In this document: positions 7,756-16,869 of the stretch, in pieces | How the letters are laid out: each line of letters begins with the position of its first letter | How positions within the stretch are numbered: position 1 is the first letter of the stretch | NCBI GenBank assembly: GCA_043842855.1 | Contig: JBBPJF010000003.1 | Coordinates: 248,001-312,000, forward strand | Origin: QFNR01 sp043842855 | GTDB lineage: Bacteria > Pseudomonadota > Gammaproteobacteria > Burkholderiales > Neisseriaceae | Direction of reading: 5' to 3' | Length of the DNA: 64,000 nucleotides | Translations under genes and position numbers: made by a program | Notes under the pieces: generated by a model | Told to the model about the DNA's origin: nothing | The model's database searches: none | What the model saw: the letters and a program-made list of their open reading frames with translations, nothing else

Positions 7756-8574
7756 TTATAAATCTCTTAATAGTTCATTCACTCCTACTTTAGATAAAGT
7801 CTTAGCATCTACTTTCTTGACGATTACCGCACAATAAAGGCTATAGGCCCGCCCAGCATCGGGTAAGCTTCCAGACACGACCACAGAGCCTGCCGGAATT
7901 CTTCCATAGCTAATTTTTCCGGTTTCTCGATCATATATTCTAGTCGATTGCCCAATGAAAACACCCATGGAAATAACACTGCCCTCTTCTACTATAACGC
8001 CTTCTACTATTTCAGAACGCGCTCCGATAAAACAGTTATCTTCAATAATAGTAGGATTAGCCTGCAAAGGTTCAAGCACCCCTCCTATACCGACTCCTCC
8101 AGATAAGTGCACGTGCCTACCAATCTGAGCACAAGAGCCCACTGTAGCCCAAGTATCTACCATCGTTCCTTCCCCAACATATGCTCCTACATTGACATAG
8201 GAAGGCATCAATACTACTTGCTTACCAATGTACGCTCCCCTTCTTACTACAGCCCCTGGAACTACCCGAAAACCTCCTTGCTCAAAATCATTTTTACTCC
8301 AGCGTTGAAACTTGGTATCCACTTTATCAAAATAGTTATGGACACCTGCCTGACTAACTTCATTCTTTCGCAACCTAAAAGAAAGCAAAATAGCTTTTTT
8401 TACCCATTCATTAACTTTCCAACCTGCTTTGGTCTTTTCTGCTGCTCTTAGTTCTCCACGGTCTATTTGCTCCAAAACGGTTTCAACTGCCTCGTGAAGC
8501 TTTGCGTCTACGCGCTCAGTAACAAGTAGTTCCCTATTATCAAATGCTGCTTCGATGGTCGCCTGTAACGACAT
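7756..8574 (-). CDS. dapD: 2,3,4,5-tetrahydropyridine-2,6-dicarboxylate N-succinyltransferase
   Basis: Transfers succinyl from succinyl-CoA to tetrahydrodipicolinate in the succinylase branch of lysine and diaminopimelate synthesis, feeding the peptidoglycan pathway encoded at 33-47 kb. The 272-residue length matches the family. The middle of the protein shows the left-handed beta-helix hexapeptide pattern (GAYIGKQVVLMPSYVNVGAY, then GTMVDTWATVGSCAQIG). The ATG at 8574 has AGGA five bases upstream. It is a single gene on the minus strand with no partner. Confidence 0.96.
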   Translation of the reverse strand: MSLQATIEAAFDNRELLVTERVDAKLHEAVETVLEQIDRGELRAAEKTKAGWKVNEWVKKAILLSFRLRKNEVSQAGVHNYFDKVDTKFQRWSKNDFEQGGFRVVPGAVVRRGAYIGKQVVLMPSYVNVGAYVGEGTMVDTWATVGSCAQIGRHVHLSGGVGIGGVLEPLQANPTIIEDNCFIGARSEIVEGVIVEEGSVISMGVFIGQSTRIYDRETGKISYGRIPAGSVVVSGSLPDAGRAYSLYCAVIVKKVDAKTLSKVGVNELLRDL

Positions 8575-9155
8575 ATATTTCCTTTTCTTTTAAAAACGTG
8601 GGTTAGAGGCTTATTTAAGCCTGAACTTTACTCAGTCCAAAATATAACCTCATATGTAATAGAAATCTAGTAACTCACCGCATTATGCTAATCATGACGA
8701 CTAGTTTTTATTGATCAGACGCTTTTCTTTAACCATTTTTGCTATTTACTATTTAGCTATGGGACTAACACAATGCCTCAAGAACTCGCACTTAAACTCC
8801 TTTCAGAAGATCAATAATCCATTTGATTCAATATCTCCAAAAAAACTTAGGATGTTAAATAGGACTACCAGAGAACTGTTGTTAGCACTTTAATCGGCTC
8901 AATTCACTTCAAATTTAAAGGTATAGCACTTCAATGCATTTTGCTTTAAATTTTAAGCATGCAAAACTCAACAGGCTTGAATACCGGGATATGTATCTTT
9001 TTGTGAAGGGCTTCTCTTTTTTTAAATCTATTTCCCTAAAGTCCAACTTGGCCTTGCCTCCTTTTTTTATAGCACAATACCGAGGTGGTCCTTACCATTT
9101 CTTCATGTTATACTGATCGGACAGGGTTTTGTCAGGTTGAAATTCTATCATCCTT
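8575..9155. other. Spacer between dapD and ssrA
   Basis: No gene is supported. Two 60-codon plus frames (8711-8893, 8934-9116) lack ribosome-binding sites and motifs. A TATACT at 9109-9114 and a TATCAT at 9146-9151 are candidate -10 elements for ssrA, but neither has a good -35. Confidence 0.35.
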
Positions 9156-9517
9156 GGGGGCGATGTGGTTTCGACGGGGATTGCAAAGCAAAGCTGGGCA
9201 TACCGAGATCTCAACTTCTCGTTAAACGTTGAATTGAAATAGTCGCAAACGACGAAACCTTTGCTTTAGCCGCTTAAAGGCTGGGCCGTTGCAGCGGTTT
9301 GTCGATGGGCCGTGCGGATAATTCCGCAGCAACGTCATTTACATTGACTGGTTGATGGTTGGGTTACTTAACTATCGACGAGACCCTAAGGTAACTAGTT
9401 TTTAAGATGCCTGTCTGTTGGCTCTCTTAGAAATGAATTCTAATAGACAAGACTAAGTATGTAGAACACTTTGTAGAGGATTTTCGGACGGGGGTTCAAT
9501 TCCCCCCGCCTCCACCA
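9156..9517 (+). ncRNA. ssrA: Transfer-messenger RNA (tmRNA)
   Basis: One-piece tmRNA of about 362 bases that rescues stalled ribosomes. The 5' end GGGGGCG pairs with CGCCTCC before the encoded CCA at the 3' end (9515-9517). The conserved start GATGTGGTTTCGACGGGGAT and the T-arm GGGGGTTCAATTCCCCC are present. The tag frame starts at GCA 9245 and reads ANDETFALAA, then TAA 9275-9277, giving a full tag of A plus these ten residues and ending in the proteolysis signal ALAA. SmpB is its expected partner but is not in this window. Confidence 0.97.
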
Positions 9518-9778
9518 GTCGCCTCAGTTGTCAAAGCCTGCTGCCCATGCCAATCGTTTGACTGTATCCGCTAGGCAATTGGGCCTGTTATTAGTCTAGT
9601 TCCCTTAAGTATGCTCATTTTCTCTCAACACTCTCTATTTCTGTAAAATAGTTACAGTTTGCATCTGTTTCTTCTCTATCTAGTCAGTATAATGGTCACT
9701 CTTGGCTTTCTAAATACTGGCTGGAGAGCTAAGCTTGATGATCTGCTAAAAGCCTAAGGATGGAAAGCTGGAGGTTTA

Positions 9779-11035
9779 ATGACTCGAACCCTGCCGCTAC
9801 TTAAGGTGTTTCATACTTCTGATTGGCATTTAGGCCGCTTACTTTACGGTAAAAAACGTCATAAAGAATTTGAATCCTTTTTAAACTGGTTGTTAGCTGC
9901 TTTAGAGGAAAGGAAAATTGAGTTACTTTTGATTGCTGGAGACATTTTCGATACCAGTAATCCTTCACCTCGTGCTCAAGAACTTTACTATCGATTTTTA
10001 TACCGAGTGGGAAAAACCCCCTGTCAGCATGTAGTCATCATTGCAGGTAATCATGATTCTCCCTCTTTTTTAGCGGCTCCTAGTCGGCTACTTCAGTCTC
10101 TGAATATCTATGTCATTGCCCAAGTCTCTGAAAATATAGAAGATGAAATTTTAATTATCCGTAACTCTGAAGGCTTCCCCAGAGCAATAATATGCGCTGT
10201 GCCTTACCTTAGAGATAGGGATATCCGCGTCATACAGCCAGGCGAGAGTGTGGTAGATAAGGAAAAAAAGCTCATAGAGGGCATACGGGAGCATTATGCT
10301 GACATCGCTGCCCTGGCCCAGAAAAAGAAAGCCTCTCTTTCTGAAGAAGTGCCGATTATAGCCATGGGGCATCTTTTTGTTTCAGGTGGGCAAATACTGG
10401 AGGGCGATGGGGTAAGAGATCTTTATGTAGGCTCTCTTGCGCACATCAGCAGTTCTATATTTCCGGAATCTTTGGATTACGTAGCCTTAGGCCACCTCCA
10501 TATACCCCAAAAGGTGCCTGGGTCCGTTCCAATTCGCTATAGTGGCTCTCCTCTGCCTATGGGCTTTGGAGAGGCTAAACAACAAAAATCTCTTTGTGAA
10601 CTTACCTTCCAACTCCAACACCCTGTTTCTATTGAATTAATCCCTATTCCTAATTTCCAAAAATTAGTGCGAATCCAGGGGGGTTGGAAGATCATTGAAA
10701 GTCAGTTACGCGTGTTGATTCAAAAAAAACTGAATGCTTGGATTGAAATTATCATGGAAGGAGAAAATTTACTGAGCAATCCTAGGGAACACCTGCTAGA
10801 ACTAATTTCAGGAACTGAACTAGAAATTCTCCGAATTAAAGCCAAACCTACCGCTGCGCACTTGCCTTGTCCTAATCCAGCAGCAGAAACTTTACAGAAC
10901 CTGAATGTGGTTGATGTGTTCGAACATTGCCTTGAGATACACCAAATATCGCCAGCTATACGCTCTCAGCTAAGAAAGGCATATCAAGAAATAGTTCTTG
11001 GCGCATATGACCTACCAAACCTGTTAGAAAAATGA
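9779..11035 (+). CDS. sbcD: Exonuclease subunit SbcD
   Basis: Mre11-type nuclease subunit of the SbcCD complex, which cleaves hairpins and blocked DNA ends during replication and repair. The metallophosphoesterase motifs are visible: HTSDWHLG (12-19), GDIFD, GNHDSP and a GHLH near residue 240. The length of 418 residues is usual. ATG 9779 has GGAGG four bases upstream. The gene overlaps sbcC by four bases (ATGA), so the two subunits are translationally coupled. Confidence 0.96.
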   Translation: MTRTLPLLKVFHTSDWHLGRLLYGKKRHKEFESFLNWLLAALEERKIELLLIAGDIFDTSNPSPRAQELYYRFLYRVGKTPCQHVVIIAGNHDSPSFLAAPSRLLQSLNIYVIAQVSENIEDEILIIRNSEGFPRAIICAVPYLRDRDIRVIQPGESVVDKEKKLIEGIREHYADIAALAQKKKASLSEEVPIIAMGHLFVSGGQILEGDGVRDLYVGSLAHISSSIFPESLDYVALGHLHIPQKVPGSVPIRYSGSPLPMGFGEAKQQKSLCELTFQLQHPVSIELIPIPNFQKLVRIQGGWKIIESQLRVLIQKKLNAWIEIIMEGENLLSNPREHLLELISGTELEILRIKAKPTAAHLPCPNPAAETLQNLNVVDVFEHCLEIHQISPAIRSQLRKAYQEIVLGAYDLPNLLEK

Positions 11036-14000
11036 AAATACTGCAATTACACTTTAAAAATCTTAATTCCCTGATGGGAGAGTGGTACGTCGATTTGACT
11101 CATCCAGCATTCCTTTCGGAAGGTATATTTGTCATTACCGGCCCTACGGGAGCCGGTAAAACAACGCTTTTAGATGCTATATGCCTAGCTCTATATGGTC
11201 GAACTCCTCGCTTAAATAAGGTCACTAAGGCTGAAAATGAAATCTTGTCACGACAAAGCAGTGAATGTTTTGCTGAAGTTATTTTCGAAACCCAGTCCGG
11301 TCGCTATCACTGTCATTGGAGTCAACACCGTGCTCGTAGGAAGAAGAATGGTGAGCTTCAAGTTCCTAGGCATGAAATTAGTGACGCTCTTTCCGGAAAA
11401 ATTATTGAATCTAATCTTCGCGGTGTCACTGAACAAGTAGAAAAAGTGACAGGCATGAATTTTGAGCGCTTTATTCGTTCCATGTTATTAGCGCAAGGTA
11501 GCTTTTCCGCTTTTTTGCAGGCTAATCCTGACGAACGTGCGCCTATATTAGAACAGATTACTGGCACTGAAATCTACAGCCATATATCCATACTGATTCA
11601 TGAACGCCACCGCCAAGAAAATCAAAAACTAGAACTCCTACGCAGTCAAATCAATAGTATTGGGATATTATGCAGTGAAACGGAAGAAACTATCAGGGCA
11701 GCACTTAAGAGTAGGCAACAGGAAGAAAAACAACTGCAAAGTCAACTACAACTCAAGGAAAATGCTCTCAGTTGGCTTCGACGTATAGAAACACTCCAAG
11801 CAGAGCTTGCTCAGCTAGAACAAGAGTCTATACAGCTTCAAAAAGAGCAAGCGAACTTTAGGCCTCAGTTGTTCCAGTTAAATGCCGCCTTGACAGCACT
11901 TTCTCTGGAAGGATCCTATGCCCACTTACTCAACCTACGCGAACAACAACAAATAGATACGAACCAACTAAAAAAAATAACAAACCAATTAGAGCTAACT
12001 ACGCTTGATGGTAAAGAAAAAGCTAAAGCTCTAACCATTGCTCAACAAAATTTGGAGAAAAATAGAACTGCTCTTAAGGATGCTTCTCCTTTGTTACAAA
12101 AGGTTCGTTCTTTGGACCAAGAGCTGGTGGATTTGCGAAAAAATATTAGGCAAGCAGAAAAAATTTATCTAGAAAATGATTGGTTGATTAAAACTCAGCA
12201 AGAACAGCAAATAGGAAACTATAAAACACTGGCTGATGTCCAAACTAAATTAACAGAATTAGAGGAGTATTTTCAGTTAAATAGAACTGATGAAATCCTT
12301 ACAACCAGTCTAACTGGATTTGAAGAGCAATTAAAGCTATTGCTCTCGCGACGAGTAATGCTAAATAAGAAAAAAGAGCAAAAAGATAACCTGGAAAAAA
12401 CCCTAGGATTACTTGACCAAGCCATTCAGCGACAAGAATTAGCCCAGGCAAAGTATACAAAAAAGCTAGAGCAATTGACTCTTCAGCTTCAGGCCCTTCA
12501 AGCTGCACAGCAAAAAGTACTTAATGGAAAATTGTTACGAGAATACCTTGCTGAGAAGGAAAGTTTATTTCGTGAAAAAGCACTTCTCTCGAGGGTGATT
12601 GAGTTGGAAGAATATCGCCGCCAGCTAAAACCAAACCATGCTTGTCCACTTTGTGGTTCGCACATACACCCTTATGTGGAAGAAAATACTATATTTTGTT
12701 CTGATCCGGTTGATGAAAAGATTCAACTTTTAGAAGCACGGATAAAGGAAGTTGAAGGCCAACAGACTCAAATTCAGGCACTTGAAAAGGAACAAATGGC
12801 TATCCAAGCCATTTGGATGTCAGCTGAACAGGAAAAGGCTCTTAAATTACAAGAGAAAATCATTACAAACAAAGAGTTTATGCTCATGGAAAAAGCTATA
12901 CAGACTGAATACGTTGAGCTTATTGCTTTTGAAAAAAATCTTCTCTCTGTTCTACAACCATTCGGAGTAAAACAACTCCTCACTGAGGAAATCTCTCTAC
13001 TTCAAACTTCACTAAGAAATCGTCTAAAAGGCTGGCAAAATAAAAGCTCTCAGAAATTCCAGCTTGAAAAAGAACTTGTTTTTATCACTGGTACGATAGA
13101 ACAACTGAACGCTAAAATTGAAACTAGAATTAACGTAGCTCAAAATTATCAAGCTCACTCAACAGAACTTAAAACGCTTCTAGCACAGAGAGAAGCCGAA
13201 AGAAAAAGTTTATATGGCAAGCAAAATCCTGACAAAGAAGAAGCACATATGCAGGATGCAATTACACAAGCAGAAGTTTCTGAAAAAGCCATTAGGCAAC
13301 AATATGACATCACACGACAACAATGGCTCAATCTAAAAGCAGAGATTGACGTACTCACGCAAAGAATAGAGGCCAGGATTACACCTCTACAACAAGTAAC
13401 AGTTAGATGGGAACAAGAGTTAGCGCTACACCAGCTTTCAGAAGCTAATTTCTTAGCTTCCCGCTTACCTCCAAAGGAAATTGCAAGACTCAAGGAAATA
13501 GCAGATTCCCTTAATGAACGTCAAATCAGTCTGGATTCCAGGAGGACAGAAAAAATTACTCTACTCAAAAAAGAACAGTTAAAAAATTGTTCTACTTCAA
13601 CTATCGAAATATTAGAAGCTGAACAACTTCAAATACAGTCAGCACTGCGCCTTTGTATCCAAAACCTTGCTGAATTAAACCATAAGCTTAATTCGCATGA
13701 AAAAGCTCAGGAAGCTCTAGAAATAAAAAATAAAGAAAAACAAGCCCAAGAAAGGGAATTTTCTTGTTGGGCCCAATTACATAGTTTAATCGGTTCTGCT
13801 GACGGTAAGAAGTATCGAAACTTTGCTCAATCCATTACTTTTGAAAGTCTAGTTACACACGCTAATCAACAGCTACAAAGAATTACTGATCGTTATCTAT
13901 TGATTCCAGCTGAGGCTCGCGCTTTGGAGTTAAATATTATCGATCTTTATCAAGCAGGAGAAATCCGCTCTACAAAAAATCTTTCGGGAGGAGAAAGTTT

Positions 14001-14304
14001 TCTGGTTAGTCTAGCACTTGCTCTAGGCTTATCCCACATGGCTAGCCAAAAAGTCAGAATAGATTCCCTATTCTTAGACGAAGGCTTTGGTACCTTAGAT
14101 GAGGAAACCCTTGATACAGCTTTAGAAGCTCTTACAAGCCTGCACCAGGAGGGTAAATGTATTGGTATTATTTCCCATGTGCCCATGCTAAAGGAAAGAC
14201 TCAGTCTGCAAATTCAGGTTCTCCCGAGTAGTGCAGGCAGAAGTCGGCTCGTGGGTCCTGGCTGCTCGCCTGGACTCCCAGCCGCTCTAACCTACAGTAT
14301 CTAG
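11032..14304 (+). CDS. sbcC: Exonuclease subunit SbcC (SMC-like ATPase)
   Basis: Rad50-type ATPase partner of SbcD. The N-terminal Walker A GPTGAGKTT is at about 37-45. Long glutamine- and lysine-rich coiled coils flank a zinc hook CPLC at about 538-541, and the C-terminal half carries the ABC signature NLSGGES (about 984) and Walker B LFLDEGFGTLD (about 1013). The length of 1090 residues is typical. The start codon overlaps the stop of sbcD. The gene ends in a TAG that overlaps, on the other strand, the stop codon of the convergent transporter gene. The final 25 residues, rich in glycine, proline and serine, look poorly conserved. Confidence 0.96.
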   Translation: MKILQLHFKNLNSLMGEWYVDLTHPAFLSEGIFVITGPTGAGKTTLLDAICLALYGRTPRLNKVTKAENEILSRQSSECFAEVIFETQSGRYHCHWSQHRARRKKNGELQVPRHEISDALSGKIIESNLRGVTEQVEKVTGMNFERFIRSMLLAQGSFSAFLQANPDERAPILEQITGTEIYSHISILIHERHRQENQKLELLRSQINSIGILCSETEETIRAALKSRQQEEKQLQSQLQLKENALSWLRRIETLQAELAQLEQESIQLQKEQANFRPQLFQLNAALTALSLEGSYAHLLNLREQQQIDTNQLKKITNQLELTTLDGKEKAKALTIAQQNLEKNRTALKDASPLLQKVRSLDQELVDLRKNIRQAEKIYLENDWLIKTQQEQQIGNYKTLADVQTKLTELEEYFQLNRTDEILTTSLTGFEEQLKLLLSRRVMLNKKKEQKDNLEKTLGLLDQAIQRQELAQAKYTKKLEQLTLQLQALQAAQQKVLNGKLLREYLAEKESLFREKALLSRVIELEEYRRQLKPNHACPLCGSHIHPYVEENTIFCSDPVDEKIQLLEARIKEVEGQQTQIQALEKEQMAIQAIWMSAEQEKALKLQEKIITNKEFMLMEKAIQTEYVELIAFEKNLLSVLQPFGVKQLLTEEISLLQTSLRNRLKGWQNKSSQKFQLEKELVFITGTIEQLNAKIETRINVAQNYQAHSTELKTLLAQREAERKSLYGKQNPDKEEAHMQDAITQAEVSEKAIRQQYDITRQQWLNLKAEIDVLTQRIEARITPLQQVTVRWEQELALHQLSEANFLASRLPPKEIARLKEIADSLNERQISLDSRRTEKITLLKKEQLKNCSTSTIEILEAEQLQIQSALRLCIQNLAELNHKLNSHEKAQEALEIKNKEKQAQEREFSCWAQLHSLIGSADGKKYRNFAQSITFESLVTHANQQLQRITDRYLLIPAEARALELNIIDLYQAGEIRSTKNLSGGESFLVSLALALGLSHMASQKVRIDSLFLDEGFGTLDEETLDTALEALTSLHQEGKCIGIISHVPMLKERLSLQIQVLPSSAGRSRLVGPGCSPGLPAALTYSI

Positions 14305-15653
14305 CCTATCACTTGATTACGCTGACGAAGAACATAATTCCCAGCTAATAAAAGTCCTAGCGCCAACATTATAGTCATTAAAGCGAATACACCATAGGAT
14401 TCTCTATACGAGAGCCCCGCCAATCCTGCAGCTGCAAATACCCCTAAGGCTCCCCCCAATTGCAACATCATCCTCGATAATGAACTAGTATCTGCGTAAA
14501 TTTCTTTAGAAGCCCACTCCAAAGGCGCAGATAATACTGCAATTGATGCCACCCCAATACCTAATCCACGGATTAAAAAGGCTAAACTTTCAATCCATAG
14601 GCTATGTACACTTAAAGTGAGTAAAAATGTTGCTACACCAGCTATTAGTAAGCCCATTGGAATTAGTAATAAAGAGTTAACCTGCCTAATACTTTCCCTT
14701 TTCATATAACTTCTAGAAATAAGCGTGCCAACGCCCTGAATGCATAACATAACCCCTATGAAATTAAGCGATTGCTGTGCATCTAGCTGACTTCTCACTG
14801 TCGGATATAGCACTAAAAAACCAAAAAATATAATTCCCACTATAAAGGAAGAAAGGATAGCTATGCTATAGCCAAGGGAGCGAAACCCTTTTAATTGAAT
14901 GGCAGAATTTTTCTGATAGTACAGCTGCCAAATACCTCCTACAAGCAGCATAGCACTTAAACCGAACACCAAAAGGTAGCTTAAAGAACTGTGGATGAAA
15001 AATTTACCTTCCTTAAGTAAGTAAAGTATTGCGGTATACCCTAAACAAACCAAAACTAAACCTGTCAATCGATAACTTTTTCCGGTGGCTAACTCTGATC
15101 TTGGTATATATGGATAGCCGAGTAGAATCGTGAATAAGATAATGGGTAAGTTAAGGAGAAATAACGCCTGCCAGGAAAAATGAGTAGAAATTAAAGCACC
15201 GAACAGAGGGGCAATAGCAGGGATAAAAGCAGCAGGGATCCCTACATAGGACATAATCATCCGTAAGTTCTCCTTACCGAAAGCGTTCACCAAAATAATT
15301 TGTACCAAAGGTACTAATAATCCAGCGCCCAAACCCTGAAGTAAGCGAGCTATTACTAAAACTGAAAAATAGGGACTAGAAAAACCACCAATCAGGGAAC
15401 CTAAGGCAAAAATAATTAGAGCACCAACCCATGTCCTAAGCACCCCACAGCAGTTAGAAATCATAGGCACGATCGGTATCATCACCGCCATACCCATAAG
15501 ATAAGCTGTCATCACCCAAGAAATCTCATTAGACTGCAGCGAAAAAGAATGGGCCATATCTCCCAGCACCACTGTTACCACCGTCGTATCCAGCAGGGGC
15601 AAAATACTGGTTAAGACACAAGTAAAAATAACAAGCTTCTCCTTAGTTTTCAT
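14301..15653 (-). CDS. MFS drug:H+ antiporter, DHA2-like
   Basis: Inner-membrane transporter with about 12-14 hydrophobic helices in 450 residues. The N-terminal LDTTVVTVVLGDMA segment and the following NEISWVMTAYLMGMAVMIP are characteristic of EmrB/QacA-type DHA2 exporters, and an RLLQGLGAGLLVPL-like motif C region is present. At 450 residues it is shorter than many EmrB proteins. The ATG at 15653 has AAGGAT upstream. No EmrA-like adaptor or regulator lies beside it, so the substrate cannot be inferred. It converges on sbcC with overlapping stop codons. Confidence 0.88.
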   Translation of the reverse strand: MKTKEKLVIFTCVLTSILPLLDTTVVTVVLGDMAHSFSLQSNEISWVMTAYLMGMAVMIPIVPMISNCCGVLRTWVGALIIFALGSLIGGFSSPYFSVLVIARLLQGLGAGLLVPLVQIILVNAFGKENLRMIMSYVGIPAAFIPAIAPLFGALISTHFSWQALFLLNLPIILFTILLGYPYIPRSELATGKSYRLTGLVLVCLGYTAILYLLKEGKFFIHSSLSYLLVFGLSAMLLVGGIWQLYYQKNSAIQLKGFRSLGYSIAILSSFIVGIIFFGFLVLYPTVRSQLDAQQSLNFIGVMLCIQGVGTLISRSYMKRESIRQVNSLLLIPMGLLIAGVATFLLTLSVHSLWIESLAFLIRGLGIGVASIAVLSAPLEWASKEIYADTSSLSRMMLQLGGALGVFAAAGLAGLSYRESYGVFALMTIMLALGLLLAGNYVLRQRNQVIG

Positions 15654-15842
15654 CTTGATCCTTTATTTCTTAAGTCCTTATACAAAACTCTAAGCCTCTC
15701 TAATTTTCAAGAGATAATTAACTACCCTGCGCCTCAAGCCCAGTAAATGGATAGGCTCATATCCAATAAGAATAGAAATACTTAGCAGAGAGTTCCACTA
15801 CCCCTATTGAAAAACTACCACATTCATACCAACATAAATCTC
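15654..15842. other. Spacer without recognised feature
   Basis: Upstream region of the MFS gene. No motif is seen beyond its ribosome-binding site. Confidence 0.3.
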
Positions 15843-16049
15843 TTACCTCAAAGCAATAGAGGGTACCATCTTAGATATAGGAGTCAGCTTTCTGTTAGAA
15901 CTAAATTTATCAAACTCTTTGACTAAGACGTCAGCTGTAACGCATATGTAGCCAGCATAAATTATTTTCTGAAAACCATAAGCCACAAGTCCCCTAGCTA
16001 GACCAACGCTAGTATAGCGAAACTCATTAAAGGGTGTTAGGAAAAAAGA
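15843..16049 (-). pseudogene. Truncated ORF relic abutting a repeat element
   Basis: The minus frame is open from 16082 down to TAA 15843-15845 and is protein-like up to 16049 (for example RYTSVGLARGLVAYGFQKII, then CVTADVLVKEFDKF). It has no start codon, because the upstream end coincides with repeat copy A (16050-16112). It therefore looks like the 3' end of a gene cut by insertion or rearrangement. The VG-x-A-R-x-LV ... Y ... AD pattern recalls, weakly, MTFP1/MTP18-like membrane proteins. I do not assign it. Confidence 0.45.
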
Positions 16050-16112
16050 TTGACGTCCCTCTTCCCTAAAGAAGGGAGGTGGCTACAGTGCCTAGCGATT
16101 AACTGCTAAGAT
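16050..16112 (-). repeat. Hairpin repeat copy A (IS200/IS605-end-like or REP-like)
   Basis: The minus strand reads CTTAGCAGTTAATCGCTAGG, then CACTGTAGCC, a C-rich/G-rich hairpin around CTTTAGGGAAG, then GGACGTCAA. The same order of elements occurs in copies B, C and D. No transposase is adjacent. Confidence 0.6.
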
Positions 16113-16423
16113 CACACAGGCTAGCTGGGCATACCGTACCCTTAGTATCAAGCGCTTCTATCTGATTGGTGTGATAGTGTAATCAACTGAATACAGGTTG
16201 AACAACAAAATCTACGCTTTATCCATCCATCCTAGATGATGAAGTTTGGTGACAGGCATCCATAAGGGGGAAGCTCAAGTTATTCTTAAGCGAAAGTTCT
16301 TACCGCAATTTTGAGTTAACTGAGGCCTGTTTGGAAAAGCGAGAGAAGACAAAGTCAATACTCCGTGTTTACTTTCCTTGGGTATTAAAGTTTAGATAGA
16401 TTTCCAATAATCTCTTTTTTAAC
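16113..16423. other. Spacer downstream of the relaxase fragment
   Basis: The relaxase frame continues here on the minus strand with several stops (first at 16424-16426, next at 16385-16387). This stretch may hold its decayed remainder, but it cannot be aligned by eye. Confidence 0.3.
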
Positions 16424-16630
16424 TTATTGGCTTTGAAAAGTATTTCCCTCTTGATCTTCTATTTCTAGTTGCCCATTTGTGGAAATATAATCGATATGGT
16501 TACTAATTCCCTTTAGGCCCTTCGAATTTCCATATTGTCTGGGTATTTTAATCATGACTTGAGGATGGTTGTTAGCAGCAGAAGTAAGGTTTCCGAGACC
16601 ATATCCTTTTCTGAGAGGAGGAACTGACAA
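16424..16630 (-). pseudogene. Relaxase N-terminal fragment (mobilisation protein relic)
   Basis: 68 residues from a TTG at 16630. The segment HPQVMIKIPRQYGNSKG followed by HIDYISTNGQLEIEDQEGN matches the start of TraI/VirD2-type relaxases, which begin with QVM-x-KI and carry HLDYISRNG-LE-ED-x-G before the catalytic histidines. Relaxases nick the transfer origin of conjugative or mobilisable elements. Here the frame stops at TAA 16424-16426 and again shortly after, with no catalytic core, so it is a remnant. It indicates that a mobile element once occupied this region. Confidence 0.6.
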
Positions 16631-16734
16631 GGTATGCTTTTCTCTATAGAGCGGGTGAAAAATAGTTCATCAATTGATTTTTGTATACTTATTGAATCTT
16701 CTCCATCTTCCTATATTCGAACCACCAAATAGGA

Positions 16735-16756
16735 AAAGCACGCGCTAACGTGCTTT
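16735..16756 (-). terminator. Hairpin terminator, minus strand
   Basis: AAAGCACG and CGTGCTTT form a perfect 8-bp stem with a six-base loop. Read on the minus strand it is followed by TCCTATTT after the T-rich arm end, so it could end transcripts from the lipoprotein gene at 16870-17766. It sits just beyond repeat copy B. Confidence 0.5.
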
Positions 16757-16774
16757 CACTTAATGTCCGCCGAA

Positions 16775-16838
16775 GTGTCTTGGCAATAAACTGCTACACC
16801 GTAGGAAGCCCCTCACTTTAGGGAGGGGTGGATGTCAA
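16775..16838 (+). repeat. Hairpin repeat copy B (IS200/IS605-end-like or REP-like)
   Basis: TTGGCAATAAACTGCTACAC is followed by CGTAGGAAG, the hairpin CCCCTCACTTTAGGGAGGGG and the end TGGATGTCAA. A hairpin with a TTTAG loop followed by GGATGTCAA closely resembles the right ends of IS200/IS605 elements, where the guide RNA of TnpB is also encoded. The end points toward the lipoprotein gene, 32 bases from its stop. Confidence 0.65.
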
Positions 16839-16869
16839 TTTCCATTAATCTCTTTGGTTACCGTAGGTG

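Noticed and set aside
9109..9151. Promoter for ssrA
   Set aside because: Two candidate -10 elements are present, but neither has a -35 at proper spacing.
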